64,000 nucleotides of DNA from Flavitalea plasmicola (GCF_030546645.1 NZ_JAUOTO010000005.1:248001-312000), one strand, 5' to 3'. Counted from the stretch's first letter, positions 51,785 to 61,434 are shown. The notes: generated by a model not told the origin, from the sequence alone. Numbers and translations are program-made.

Positions 51785-52260
51785 TATACATTGTATACGT
51801 GCTGGTGACGCTGGCGGTGTTTGTGTTGATGGAGCTGGTTGCCTGGGCCACCCACCGGTGGGTGATGCATGGCTTTCTCTGGGTGCTGCACCGTGATCAT
51901 CACGAGCCTCATGACGGAAAGCTGGAGAAGAATGACTGGTTCGCCCTGTTCTTTTCCATCCCGAGTATCGGCTGCTGCTATCTGGGGAACCGCTCTTCCA
52001 ACCCCTGGCTCATCTGCGTGGGACTGGGTATCCTGCTCTATGGCATCGCTTATTTCCTGGCGCATGATGTCATCGTGCACCAACGGGTGAAATGGTTTTG
52101 CCGCAGCAGGAACAGGTATATCCGGCAGCTGCGCTGGGCCCATAAGATGCATCATAAACACCTGGAGCGAAAGAAGGGCGAGTCGTTTGGTTTTTTGTTC
52201 GTTGAAAAAAAGTACCGGGATAAAATTAAGAATGATGAGGAGTTGCAGCAAAAGTCCTGA
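51781..52260 (+). CDS. crtZ: Beta-carotene 3-hydroxylase (CrtZ family, 159 aa)
   Basis: All histidine clusters of the di-iron membrane hydroxylase are visible: HRWVMHG, HRDHHEPHDG, HDVIVHQR and HKMHHKH. The protein is hydrophobic with membrane segments around residues 3-19, 57-75 and 79-95. It adds 3- and 3'-hydroxyls to give zeaxanthin. It overlaps crtB by 4 bp and crtY by 29 bp. Confidence 0.94.
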   Translation: MIYIVYVLVTLAVFVLMELVAWATHRWVMHGFLWVLHRDHHEPHDGKLEKNDWFALFFSIPSIGCCYLGNRSSNPWLICVGLGILLYGIAYFLAHDVIVHQRVKWFCRSRNRYIRQLRWAHKMHHKHLERKKGESFGFLFVEKKYRDKIKNDEELQQKS

Positions 52261-53440
52261 GGACCATTTTGACTTTGCCATCGTTGGCGCCGGCTTATCC
52301 GGACTGATGCTGGTGATGGCGTTGCTGGAGAACGAAAAGACATCCGGCAGCAGGATACTCCTGCTGGACAGGTCGCTGGATGACTATGCGCCGCGCACCT
52401 GGTGCTTTTGGGAAAAAGAGGAGGGGCGTTTTGAAGACCTGGTGGAAAAGAAATGGCAGGCGGCGGATTTTTTTTCGGAGCAGGAGCAGCTGCGGATCGA
52501 TCTCCGTCCGTATGCGTATAAGATGATCAGCGGACAAAGGTTCCGGGATAAGGCATGCGCGACGATACGCCGCCATCCTAATGTGCGGTGGGTACAAGAG
52601 ATGGTGGAAGGGCTGCATCCGATGAGCGAACTTGTCTCCATCAGCACAGCCACTGAGCATTTCACTGCTTCGCTGGTCTTCGACAGCCGGTGGCAATTGG
52701 CGGCGCTCGAAAGAGAGACGGGGCCTGTACTCTATCAGCAATTCGAAGGATGGTTTATCCGGAGCCAACAGCCGGTGTTCGACGCGGTGGCGGCGCGCCT
52801 GATGGACTTCAGGATGGAGCAAAAAGATGCCGTGGCCTTCTGTTATCTGCTGCCCATGGATGAACGGACCGCACTGGTGGAATACACTTTGTTCACCGGG
52901 AGCATCAGGCCGCAGGAAAGCCTGGAGGCCGCGGTTGCAGATTATCTGGGCAGACAGTTCCCGGGGGCCGGCATACAGGTGAGGTCGAAGGAGAAAGGCA
53001 TCATCCCCATGTGTGATCTTTCCATCACAAACGAAGGTCCCCGCGTGATCCCCATTGGCACTGCGGGCGGTTGTACAAAACCTTCTTCCGGTTATACATT
53101 TATGTTCGTGCAAGAACACACGGAGCAGATGATCGCGGCGCTCAACAAAGGAGAATGGCCAAAGGATTTTCCCCATTCTCTACCGGCCCGCAGAGGTTTT
53201 TATGACCGGGTACTCCTGCGGATCTTAGAGAAGTATCCCGATAAAGGAGCCGGGATCTTTTTTAGTTTGTTTAAGAACAACCCGGCGGTGACGGTGCTGG
53301 ATTTTATGAGAAATGCGTCCACCTTGCAGGAGGAGATGGCGATCTTCAGACGTCTTCCCCTCTTCCTCTTCCTGAAAGAGGCCTTTCGCGAGATGAGGGC
53401 CAGCGTGCGTCATCGTAAGGAAATAGAGACCGTTGTGTGA
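52232..53440 (+). CDS. crtY: Lycopene beta-cyclase (CrtY family, 402 aa)
   Basis: The N-terminal FAD-binding motif (FAIVGAGLSGLMLVMAL) and the family motif APRTWCFWEKEE are present, with GYTFMFVQEHTEQM later. It closes both ends of lycopene to beta-carotene. The ATG at 52232 (or the adjacent ATG at 52235) is chosen over the longer frame at 52187. It overlaps crtZ. Its 3' end overlaps the convergent DUF2141 gene by 31 bp. Confidence 0.93.
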   Translation: MMRSCSKSPEDHFDFAIVGAGLSGLMLVMALLENEKTSGSRILLLDRSLDDYAPRTWCFWEKEEGRFEDLVEKKWQAADFFSEQEQLRIDLRPYAYKMISGQRFRDKACATIRRHPNVRWVQEMVEGLHPMSELVSISTATEHFTASLVFDSRWQLAALERETGPVLYQQFEGWFIRSQQPVFDAVAARLMDFRMEQKDAVAFCYLLPMDERTALVEYTLFTGSIRPQESLEAAVADYLGRQFPGAGIQVRSKEKGIIPMCDLSITNEGPRVIPIGTAGGCTKPSSGYTFMFVQEHTEQMIAALNKGEWPKDFPHSLPARRGFYDRVLLRILEKYPDKGAGIFFSLFKNNPAVTVLDFMRNASTLQEEMAIFRRLPLFLFLKEAFREMRASVRHRKEIETVV

Positions 53441-53832
53441 GTGGCATCCACATCGATGGCTGCCTCTTCGAAATCCGGCGCGCGGAACCAGGGATGACGA
53501 TTGCCCGAAAAGCCATATCTTTCTTTGGGTATTCCCAATATATTCTTATCGATCTGCCCGTTGCCATTTTCATCCAGGAATAAAGCGATGGCATATCTTC
53601 CGGCGGGCAACTCTCCCAGATCGATCAATACGGTCTTAACATTTTTTACAGCTGTGATCTTACTCCGGAGGCATTTTTGGGGATCCATATAGGTCGCAGC
53701 TGAGTTATACACGGCAAGATAGATGCTGCCGGTCCTGCCAGAGAGCTTGTCTACCTTGACTTTCACAGGCAGCTGGGTACGGCCGGCGAAAGATAATGAA
53801 AGGGACAACATGGATAGCAAAAGCCGTCTCAT
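53410..53832 (-). CDS. DUF2141 family secreted protein (140 aa)
   Basis: A signal peptide (LLLSMLSLSLSFAG) precedes a compact beta-domain with GSIYLAVYNSAATYM, LPAGRYAIALFLDENGNGQI and KERYGFSGN. These are hallmarks of DUF2141. It is presumably periplasmic or surface-associated; function unknown. The 3' end overlaps crtY convergently by 31 bp, and the start is 12 bp from the right-hand copy of the 257-bp repeat. Confidence 0.85.
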   Translation of the reverse strand: MRRLLLSMLSLSLSFAGRTQLPVKVKVDKLSGRTGSIYLAVYNSAATYMDPQKCLRSKITAVKNVKTVLIDLGELPAGRYAIALFLDENGNGQIDKNILGIPKERYGFSGNRHPWFRAPDFEEAAIDVDATHTTVSISLR

Positions 53833-53835
53833 TGG

Positions 53836-54627
53836 TTACTGCCCTCCCTCCGGCCTGTTCTTTTCCGCCTCTTTCATCGTGAGATAGTCGGACGGGGTCA
53901 TGCCGAACTGCCGGAGGAAATTCCTTCCAAAGTTCGTCTGTGACGCATAGCCTACCATGGTAGATACTTCGTAGATCTTATACGTGCCTTCGGCCAGCAG
54001 CTCGGCAGCCTTTTTCAGCCTTGTCACATTGATGAGGTCATTGGGAGACAGGTCGGACAGCGATTTGATCTTCCGGTACAGGGTAGGCTTGCTCATGTTC
54101 ATCAGCCTGGCAAGCTTCTCCACGTCGAGGTCGGGGTCTTCCAGGTTCTTCACGATGCAGTCGTTGATATGCTCCAGGAAAAGCTCGTCGGCCTTGGAGT
54201 AGGCGATGCTCTTGATGTGCACCAGCGGGGAGCTGGCGAAATATTCCTTGATCTTATTCCTGTTGGTGAGCAGATTGGCTATCTGGACCTGGAGGTATTC
54301 CGGTGAAAAGGGTTTTTCTATATACGCGTCGGCGCCCAGTTCGAGCCCTTCGATCTTCGACTGCAGGGTATTCTTTGCCGTCAGCAGGATGACGGGTATA
54401 TGGCTGTATTCGAGGTTTGTCTTTATGAGCCTGCACAGCTCGAAGCCATCCATCACAGGCATGACGACGTCGGAGATCAGCAGCTGTACGGCATGCTCCT
54501 TCAACAGCTCCAGCGCTTCCTGCCCATTCAGCGCCTTTATCACGGTGTATTTTTCGTCGAGCTCGTGTTCCAGGAACTCCAGGATCTCCTCATTGTCGTC
54601 GGCCAGTAAAAGTAGTGGCTTGTTCAT
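53836..54627 (-). CDS. Response regulator with AraC-type DNA-binding domain (263 aa)
   Basis: Numbered from the ATG at 54627, the receiver domain has acidic residues Asp10 and Asp11, phosphoacceptor Asp53 in LLISDVVMPVMDG, Thr83 and Lys105. A ~45-residue linker and an AraC HTH (EKLARLMNMSKPTLYRKIKS and GYASQTNFGRNFLRQFGMTP) follow. This is exactly the C-terminal half of a Bacteroidota hybrid two-component sensor, encoded here as a separate protein 46 bp after its kinase. It probably activates the susCD operon at 58231. Its 3' end is the intact copy of the 257-bp repeat. Confidence 0.92.
   Translation of the reverse strand: MNKPLLLLADDNEEILEFLEHELDEKYTVIKALNGQEALELLKEHAVQLLISDVVMPVMDGFELCRLIKTNLEYSHIPVILLTAKNTLQSKIEGLELGADAYIEKPFSPEYLQVQIANLLTNRNKIKEYFASSPLVHIKSIAYSKADELFLEHINDCIVKNLEDPDLDVEKLARLMNMSKPTLYRKIKSLSDLSPNDLINVTRLKKAAELLAEGTYKIYEVSTMVGYASQTNFGRNFLRQFGMTPSDYLTMKEAEKNRPEGGQ
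53844..54100 (-). repeat. Direct repeat copy (intact) matching 48371-48627
   Basis: This is the HTH-encoding 3' part of the response regulator, aligned ungapped to the upstream fragment with about 13 differences in 257 nt (~95% identity by my count). Recombination between the copies would remove about 5.47 kb containing marR, crtIBZY and DUF2141. Confidence 0.9.
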
Positions 54628-54673
54628 TTGATACACTTTGTCTTTTCAATGGTCAAATGGAATGCGAAGCATT

Positions 54674-57600
54674 TCATACGGCAACCTGGTTTAGTGGTAT
54701 GGATACAAGAAATACGTTCATATCGTCTTCAGGTTCTTTCAGGATCAGGTTCCCTTTATGCAGCTGTGTCAGGGACAGGGATAATGCGAGGCCGATGCCG
54801 GTGCCTTTTTGCTTTTCCGTTGCTTTCAGCCGGAAGAAAGGTTCGAAGATCTTGTCCTTCATTTCCATGGGTATCAGGTAGCCGTCATTCTTTACTTCGA
54901 TGACGAACGATCTGTCGCCGGACCTCAGGGGAAATATATGCAATGCTACTTTGCTTTTCGCATATTTCACCGCATTGCTCAGCAGGTTCGCGAGGATCTT
55001 GTTGAATGCGTCGGTGTCGATAAAGGCGTAAATGTCTTTGGTGCCCATGTACAGGCTGAAAGCTAATCCTTTTTGTTCGGCCAGGGGTCTGAAGCTAGTG
55101 AAAATTTCTTCCACGATCCCCGAGATGTTGGCTTCGGTGAAGCTGAGGCTAAAACCTTTTATCTCGGTCTGCCGGAAGTCCAGCAATTGATTGGTGAGAT
55201 CCACCAGCCGGTCCGTATTTCGCTCCATGATGCGGAGGCTGTCCTTTATCCCGGGGTCATCGCCGGCCTTCCTGATCACTTTTTCCAGGGGTCCTTTTAT
55301 CAGGGTGAGGGGTGTCTTGATCTCGTGGGCTACGTTGGTGAAGAATTGCATTTTGGCTTCGTATAATTCCTTTTCTTTTGCGATCTCCAGCTGCTCGATC
55401 CTTCTTCTCTCCTTGTCCTTCAGCCGCAGGCGGTAGGCGCGTGTGATATACCAGGTCAGCAGCAGGGCGAGGGCTGTGTAGCCTGTATAGGCCCACCGGC
55501 TTGCCCACCAGGGCGGCAGTATATCTATGACGAGGCGGGTCTCCCTGCTGCCCGCGGCCTTTACTCTGAAAGTATAGTCGCCGGGGGCGAGGTTGGTGAA
55601 GTATACCTTACGGTTGGTCTTCAGATAGGTCCAATCGGCGTCCAGCCCTTCCATCTTATAAGCGTATTCTGACATTTCGGGCGCGGTGTAGCTGAGCGAG
55701 GCGAAATCGATGCTGAAGGTGGACTGGCCGTGCGCAAGGACCACCTTATTAGTGAAAGTGATGGACCGCCCCAGGGGCGAGCCCTGCTTGTTGATCACCA
55801 GCTCCTTGTTGTTGACCTGGAAGCCTGTGATATAGATGGGGGAAGAGAAGTCTTTTACCAGTAGTTTACCCGGCTGGAAGGAGATGAGCCCTTTTACGCT
55901 GCCGAAGTACATGTTGCCATTCCTGTCCCGGAAGGCCGAGCTGAAGTTGAACTGGTCGTTCAACAGGCCATTGGCTTTGGTATATACGGCGGCCACCTGC
56001 TCGGTGCTCCTATTAAAACAGACAAGGCCTTTGGTGGTGCTGATCCACAGCCGCCCTTCGCTGTCTTCGGCGATGCTGAGGATAAAATTGGAGGGGAGCC
56101 CGTCTGCCGTGGAAAATCTTTTGAACTGGCGGGTTTGGGGATTGAGGCGGCAAAGGCCTCCTTCCGTCGCAAACCATAAATGATCCTGGCTGTCCTCGAA
56201 GATCTTGTTCACCCTGTCGTGGCTGAGGCTGTTCTTATTTCCTGCCTGGTAGCTGAAGTTGCCGCCCGTGCGTGTCTTTGTATCGTAGTAATTTACGCCG
56301 TTGCCATAGGTCGCCGCCCAGATAACGCCCTTTTTATCTTTCACGATGCTGGTGTACCAGTTGTGCAAGGGCATGCCGGGCAGGAGGGCGAAATCGTCGG
56401 ACTTGCGGGAGTAGAGATAGGCGCCGATGGTGGTGCCTACCATTATCTCGTCATCCGCCGTCTGGTAGAGGCAATAAATGAAATTGCTGCGTAGCCTGTT
56501 GCTGTCGTTCCCTTTGGCATATTTACGTATGACCTTGCCTGTCCTTATGTTCATGACATCCAGGCCATGCTCGAAGGTGCCGATCCACAGCTCGTCCCCG
56601 GTGGCCAGCAGGCCATGGATATTGGAATAGGAGATACCGTCCTTTGTGCCCGTGGGCAAATAATTGGTGAACTGCCCGGTGGCGGTGTCCAGTTGGTTCA
56701 GGCCGGCGTCCTCAGTGCCGATCCAGATCTTTCCATACCTGTCTTCGATGATCTCCCTTACCACGTTGCCGCTGATGGAGTTCCTGCCTTTCTCCGGAAA
56801 GTATTTGGTAAAGGTGACAGGCTGCTGCGGGAAGTAGTTGATGCCGCCAAAGTAAGTGCCGGCCCAGATCCCCCCTTCCTTGTCCCTGCAAAAGGAATAA
56901 ACGGCATTGTCGGAGATGGAATAGGGGTTGGTGTAATCTTTATGCAGGTGGGTGGATTCCCGGGTATGGAGATCGTAGATATAGATGCCGGATTCAGTGG
57001 CGATCCAGCATTCACTGGGGGAGGTTTGCAAAAAGCTTCGTGCGAAGATCTCCGTGTGGTCGGGGTTGTAGGTGAGGACGTCCTCATAATCGGCGCTGGC
57101 GGTGTTGAATATTTTTACGCCCTGGTTGGACGTGCCTACCAGCATGTTGCCGTCGGTGGTGGCGTAAAGATTTTCGATCCAGTTGGAGACAGACCGGGGT
57201 GAATGTCTGAATAAGTCGAAGCTGGCGAACCTGCCCGTGCGGGGATCGTATTTTTCCAGGTGGCCTGTGGACGTGGAGACCCATACAGCGCTATCAGCCA
57301 GGGTGCAGATGGATGTAGCTTCGAAATAATTTTCCACGTTGAATTGCTGCAGCCTGCTGGTGGCGACGTCGTATCTGAAGAGGTTGAAGTTGGAGATGAA
57401 CCAGAGGGCGCCTCTGGTATCCATCTTTATGCTGGTGACCTGGGCGGTGAAAGGGGTGGGGAGAAGACTGAAGCTTTCATTGGATTCATCATATTTGTAC
57501 AGGCCCTTGTCGGTGCCTGCCCACAGGACATGGTTGTTGTCCATATAAAGGCAGTGGATAAAATTATTGCCAATGGTCGTCTTGTCCTCGGGGTCGTTCC

Positions 57601-57808
57601 TGAATACTTTGAATGTGTAGCCGTCGAACCTGTTCAGCCCGTCCTTGGTGCCAAACCAGATGAACCCTTTGCTATCCTGCAGGCAGCTGAGCACGGCATT
57701 ATTGGAGAGCCCGTCCTCCACCTGGTAGTGCCGGAAATAGTAGGACTGGCCGGCCGCCCCCGATGAGAGGAAAAGGAGGATGGCAAGTATAAAACCATTG
57801 TAAATCAA
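54674..57808 (-). CDS. Propeller-type sensor histidine kinase (1044 aa)
   Basis: A signal peptide (FILAILLFLSSGAAGQ) leads into two Reg_prop propellers with repeating motifs such as GFIWFGTKDGLNRFDGYTFK and GKIWIGTEDAGLNQLD. A YYY-type Ig domain (YAYKMEGLDADWTYLKTNRK), one membrane helix, HisKA with His828 in NVAHEIKTPLT, and an ATPase domain (N-box ILANLLSNAVKYA, G2 GTGIGLAL) follow. The periplasmic part usually senses an oligosaccharide. The receiver and HTH parts found fused in hybrid sensors are encoded separately at 53836. It is divergent from the susCD operon it likely controls. Confidence 0.93.
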   Translation of the reverse strand: MIYNGFILAILLFLSSGAAGQSYYFRHYQVEDGLSNNAVLSCLQDSKGFIWFGTKDGLNRFDGYTFKVFRNDPEDKTTIGNNFIHCLYMDNNHVLWAGTDKGLYKYDESNESFSLLPTPFTAQVTSIKMDTRGALWFISNFNLFRYDVATSRLQQFNVENYFEATSICTLADSAVWVSTSTGHLEKYDPRTGRFASFDLFRHSPRSVSNWIENLYATTDGNMLVGTSNQGVKIFNTASADYEDVLTYNPDHTEIFARSFLQTSPSECWIATESGIYIYDLHTRESTHLHKDYTNPYSISDNAVYSFCRDKEGGIWAGTYFGGINYFPQQPVTFTKYFPEKGRNSISGNVVREIIEDRYGKIWIGTEDAGLNQLDTATGQFTNYLPTGTKDGISYSNIHGLLATGDELWIGTFEHGLDVMNIRTGKVIRKYAKGNDSNRLRSNFIYCLYQTADDEIMVGTTIGAYLYSRKSDDFALLPGMPLHNWYTSIVKDKKGVIWAATYGNGVNYYDTKTRTGGNFSYQAGNKNSLSHDRVNKIFEDSQDHLWFATEGGLCRLNPQTRQFKRFSTADGLPSNFILSIAEDSEGRLWISTTKGLVCFNRSTEQVAAVYTKANGLLNDQFNFSSAFRDRNGNMYFGSVKGLISFQPGKLLVKDFSSPIYITGFQVNNKELVINKQGSPLGRSITFTNKVVLAHGQSTFSIDFASLSYTAPEMSEYAYKMEGLDADWTYLKTNRKVYFTNLAPGDYTFRVKAAGSRETRLVIDILPPWWASRWAYTGYTALALLLTWYITRAYRLRLKDKERRRIEQLEIAKEKELYEAKMQFFTNVAHEIKTPLTLIKGPLEKVIRKAGDDPGIKDSLRIMERNTDRLVDLTNQLLDFRQTEIKGFSLSFTEANISGIVEEIFTSFRPLAEQKGLAFSLYMGTKDIYAFIDTDAFNKILANLLSNAVKYAKSKVALHIFPLRSGDRSFVIEVKNDGYLIPMEMKDKIFEPFFRLKATEKQKGTGIGLALSLSLTQLHKGNLILKEPEDDMNVFLVSIPLNQVAV

Positions 57809-58230
57809 TCAGATAGAATTAGTTTTGGACTATAAATATAGCCAAAGGAAAGTAAGATACCGGAATGAACCGTAAAAAATGAGAAGTTTTATCGAAATGT
57901 TGAGACGATCTGGCGAGCCCGGGAAAATTATTCTTACCATCTTCACATGGTATTTGTCAGCGCAATCGGAACTGTGAAAATTTAGTCCCATTGCGCCGAC
58001 ATCTAATGATGAGCCTTCGGCTAACGAACCGGGGTTCGTTTTTAACGATTGCCAAAACGCCAGCTTATGATGCAGCTCTCCCGCACCAGCATTTACCACA
58101 AAGATGTCTTTCCGGCATCGGTTTTTTCCAGATTAGCATTTTTCCTCAGTCAAGTAACCAATGGGGGCATTCTTTTGCCCTGCCAGATAAACGTAAAAAT
58201 GACACGTATTAAAACCCCAAATATTGCTAT
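57809..58230. other. Divergent regulatory region between the kinase and susC genes
   Basis: No gene is apparent in these 422 bp. They contain an 11-bp inverted repeat with one mismatch (GTCAGCGCAAT ... ATTGCGCCGAC, about 57957-58001) and a perfect palindrome at 58023-58040. A region this long with inverted repeats suits binding by the response regulator encoded at 53836. Confidence 0.5.
58023..58040. promoter_or_regulatory. Perfect palindrome in the kinase-susC intergenic region
   Basis: AACGAACC-GG-GGTTCGTT has 8-bp arms and a 2-nt centre, followed by TTT on the plus strand. It could be an operator or a hairpin in the leader of the susC transcript. Confidence 0.45.
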
Positions 58231-61200
58231 ATGAAATACGAAGTATTGACAGACGGCGGCGGTAGACTTTCAAAGGAGTCTGCCGAACTACGTTTCATGA
58301 GCTCCGCTGAAAAGACGGACGATTGCGCGAGTAATAAAGTAACAAGAAAATCCCCGGGGCGGCAGATCGGCCTTTTGATCACTATGGTCATACTGCTATT
58401 CGCCCAACTGATGATCGCCCCATCCGCATTTGGCCAGGGGAAGGTCTCCGGCCAGGTGAAAGATTCGGCAGGCAACCCGGTGAAAGGGGCTACGATCAAG
58501 GTTAAGAATAAGAAAGTGTTCACCACCAGCGGTGAGGACGGCGGCTTCAGCATTGCGGCTGCGACGGGTGATGTGCTGCAGGTGTCTTCCGTCGGCTTTG
58601 AAGGTTCCGAGGTCACCGTGGGCAGCAGCGGCAGCGTAATGATCGCGCTTACCTCGAAGGTCACGGCATTGGATGATGTGGTCGTCGTGGGCTATGGTAC
58701 ACAGCGGAGGAAGGACCTGACGGGCGCGATCACGGCGGTGAACGTCGCCGATGCAAAAAAGTATTCCACCAGTGACATGTCCCAGCTGTTACAGGGCCGG
58801 GCCGCGGGCGTGGTGGTCAACAGTGATGGTCAGCCGGGGGCGGTGCCCAGCGTGCGGATACGGGGTTTCAGCACGTTCGGCGCCTCGCAGCCCTTTTATG
58901 TGGTGGACGGCGTGCCGGGCACTGCTATCAGGGATTTCAACCCCAATGACATTGAAACCATGACGGTGCTGAAAGACGCATCGGCGGCGGCCATTTATGG
59001 TGCGGCGGCCGCCAACGGGGTGGTGATCATCACTACCCGGCAGGGCAGGAAGAATACGGCGATGAAGGTGGGCTATAATGGCTATTATGGCGTGGACAAG
59101 GTGTGGCAGCGTCAGAAGGTGACGGACAGGGTGCAATACCAGACCCTGAACAACGAATCCCGTGTGAATGCCGGCAAGGCTTTATTCCCGGCCAACGATC
59201 CTTCGAACCCGCAATATGTGACGATCAATACGGACTGGCAGAAAGAAGGACTGAAGACGGGCATCCGGCAGGACCATAATGTCAGCCTGTTTGGCGGCGG
59301 CCCCACCAGCACGTATAACCTTTCCCTGGATTATTATGACCAGAAGGGGACCTATGTCGGCAACGGGCCCGATTATAAGAGGTATACGGCCAGGATCAAT
59401 ACCAGCGCCGAAAAAGGGATCCTTAAAGTAGGGGAATCGTTCAACTATACACACTCACATGAGAATTCGCTGACTTTCCGCGACGACATTTTGCTGGGAG
59501 GCATACCGCCGCTGATTGGTACTTTGGTGGTTGCCATTCCCACGATGCCTGTGTATGATTCTACGCAGCTGAATGGCTTTGGGGGCAGCAATTCGGAGTT
59601 CAACGGCGCCAATTCGTTGAATGGCATCGGGATCAACAGCATTCTGGTGAACTGGGTGGATGTGGACAGGACCTTTGCCAATGCCTACGCGGAGCTGAAG
59701 CTGCTGAACAACAACGGTCATCATCTGAAGTTCAAGACGAGCGTAAGCTATGACAAGACGAGCACGAGAGATTACACCTGGCAGCCGCCTTTTTACCTGG
59801 GCAAGTTCTTCAGCAAGCCGGATGCGGAGCTGTTCGACAATTCCCGGGTGATCACCAATGCATCCATCGAGAATACGCTCAATTATGATAAGTTATTCGA
59901 CAAGCATGCGGTGGAGGTCCTGGTGGGACAGTCTTACCGGTATGGCAGCTTTGTCTTCAGGCAGGCGGAGGCCAAGGGTTTTACGGCGCCGTATTACCCT
60001 GTGATCAACAACGGGGCCACCAACTCTTCCAAAGGAAATCAGACTGAAAATGCGCTGAGCTCTTATTTCGGACGGGTCAACTATTCCTATGACGACAGGT
60101 ACCTGCTGTCCGCCTCTATTCGCCGGGACGGCTCTTCACGGTTTGCGCCGAAGCACCAATTTGGTTATTTCCCCGCCGCCTCCGTCGGCTGGAAGCTCAG
60201 CAGCGAAAAGTTCTGGCATGTGCCGGCGTCCATCGTCTCTTCCCTGAAGCTCCGGGGCAGCTATGGCAAATTGGGTAACCAGGAGATCGGCGACTACCTC
60301 TTCCAGGGTACGATCAATTCCGGGATCGTCTACAGCTTCAATGGAACGTTCTATACGGGCGGGCTGCAGACGCTGGTGGCCTCCCCTGACATCAAATGGG
60401 AGTCGAAGGCAATCACCAACGCGGGTTTCGATGCCGTGCTGTTGAATGGTCACCTGGATTTTTCCGCCGAATATTACAATGCGAAAAGCACGGACCTCCT
60501 GGTGGGGATCACGATCCCTGCCAGTACGGGATATGAGAACCTCCTTCCTGTTGTCAATTCCGCCTCCACGCGGAACTCGGGAGTCGAGTTCACCCTCGCC
60601 TATCATAAGAATAAAGGAGAGCTGACCTATGATATCTCCGCCAATCTCGCAACGGTGAGCAATACGACACTGGCGGTGGGCAGCGATGGCCGCCCCCTGT
60701 TTGGCGCCGGGTCCAAGACGGATGTCGGACATCCCGTGGGTGCGCATTATGGCTTCGTATATGAAGGTATCTTCCAAAGCCAGGACGAGATCAACAATCA
60801 TGCAACGCAGGGGACGCCCCTGAAACCAGGCGACGTAAAATACAAGGACATCAGTGGTCCCAATGGCAAGCCGGACGGCGTAGTGGACGAGGCTTACGAC
60901 CGCACCTACCTGGGCAGCGGCATTCCCAAGTTCAACTACGGCTTCAGCTTCTCGGCGGCGTATAAAAAATTCGACTTGTCCATCTTTGCATCGGGCAGCG
61001 CGAAATTCCTCATCAACAGCAGGATGTACAGGGATCTGCACCATTCGTCCGGCGCGCTGAACTACAGCACGGACATGCTGAACCGGTGGACCCCCACGCA
61101 CACGAATACGGATATTCCCCGGCTGAATGACGACGATGCCAACAACGGGAAGGATTCCAACAGGCCGGGCTGGCTGCAGAATGGCACCTACCTCCGGATC

Positions 61201-61413
61201 AATACCGTGTCGCTGGGCTATTCACTGAAGGAGAACATCATCAAGGGTGTCGCCAGCGCAAGGGTCTATGTCACCGCTCAAAATCTTTACTCTTTCCAGG
61301 GTTACCAGGGATACAATCCTGACTTTACCTCCGGCGTGTTGAACCCGGGATTTGATTTCGGATCCTATCCCAAGCCAAGGACTTTACTGGTGGGCGTACA
61401 AGTGACTTTTTAA
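58231..61413 (+). CDS. SusC/RagA-family TonB-dependent transporter (1060 aa)
   Basis: A carboxypeptidase-regulatory-like domain (VSGQVKDSAGNPVKGATIKV), the plug (NPNDIETMTVLKDASAAAIY) and a barrel are present; no STN domain is seen. The signal sequence (LLITMVILLFAQLMIAPSAF) starts only near residue 47, so the first Met at 58231 gives an unusually long pre-sequence. An internal start such as Met23 (58297) is possible. Lack of an STN domain fits control by the divergent two-component system instead of a sigma/FecR pair. Confidence 0.94.
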   Translation: MKYEVLTDGGGRLSKESAELRFMSSAEKTDDCASNKVTRKSPGRQIGLLITMVILLFAQLMIAPSAFGQGKVSGQVKDSAGNPVKGATIKVKNKKVFTTSGEDGGFSIAAATGDVLQVSSVGFEGSEVTVGSSGSVMIALTSKVTALDDVVVVGYGTQRRKDLTGAITAVNVADAKKYSTSDMSQLLQGRAAGVVVNSDGQPGAVPSVRIRGFSTFGASQPFYVVDGVPGTAIRDFNPNDIETMTVLKDASAAAIYGAAAANGVVIITTRQGRKNTAMKVGYNGYYGVDKVWQRQKVTDRVQYQTLNNESRVNAGKALFPANDPSNPQYVTINTDWQKEGLKTGIRQDHNVSLFGGGPTSTYNLSLDYYDQKGTYVGNGPDYKRYTARINTSAEKGILKVGESFNYTHSHENSLTFRDDILLGGIPPLIGTLVVAIPTMPVYDSTQLNGFGGSNSEFNGANSLNGIGINSILVNWVDVDRTFANAYAELKLLNNNGHHLKFKTSVSYDKTSTRDYTWQPPFYLGKFFSKPDAELFDNSRVITNASIENTLNYDKLFDKHAVEVLVGQSYRYGSFVFRQAEAKGFTAPYYPVINNGATNSSKGNQTENALSSYFGRVNYSYDDRYLLSASIRRDGSSRFAPKHQFGYFPAASVGWKLSSEKFWHVPASIVSSLKLRGSYGKLGNQEIGDYLFQGTINSGIVYSFNGTFYTGGLQTLVASPDIKWESKAITNAGFDAVLLNGHLDFSAEYYNAKSTDLLVGITIPASTGYENLLPVVNSASTRNSGVEFTLAYHKNKGELTYDISANLATVSNTTLAVGSDGRPLFGAGSKTDVGHPVGAHYGFVYEGIFQSQDEINNHATQGTPLKPGDVKYKDISGPNGKPDGVVDEAYDRTYLGSGIPKFNYGFSFSAAYKKFDLSIFASGSAKFLINSRMYRDLHHSSGALNYSTDMLNRWTPTHTNTDIPRLNDDDANNGKDSNRPGWLQNGTYLRINTVSLGYSLKENIIKGVASARVYVTAQNLYSFQGYQGYNPDFTSGVLNPGFDFGSYPKPRTLLVGVQVTF

Positions 61414-61434
61414 AGAATCCTAAAACAAGCAATC

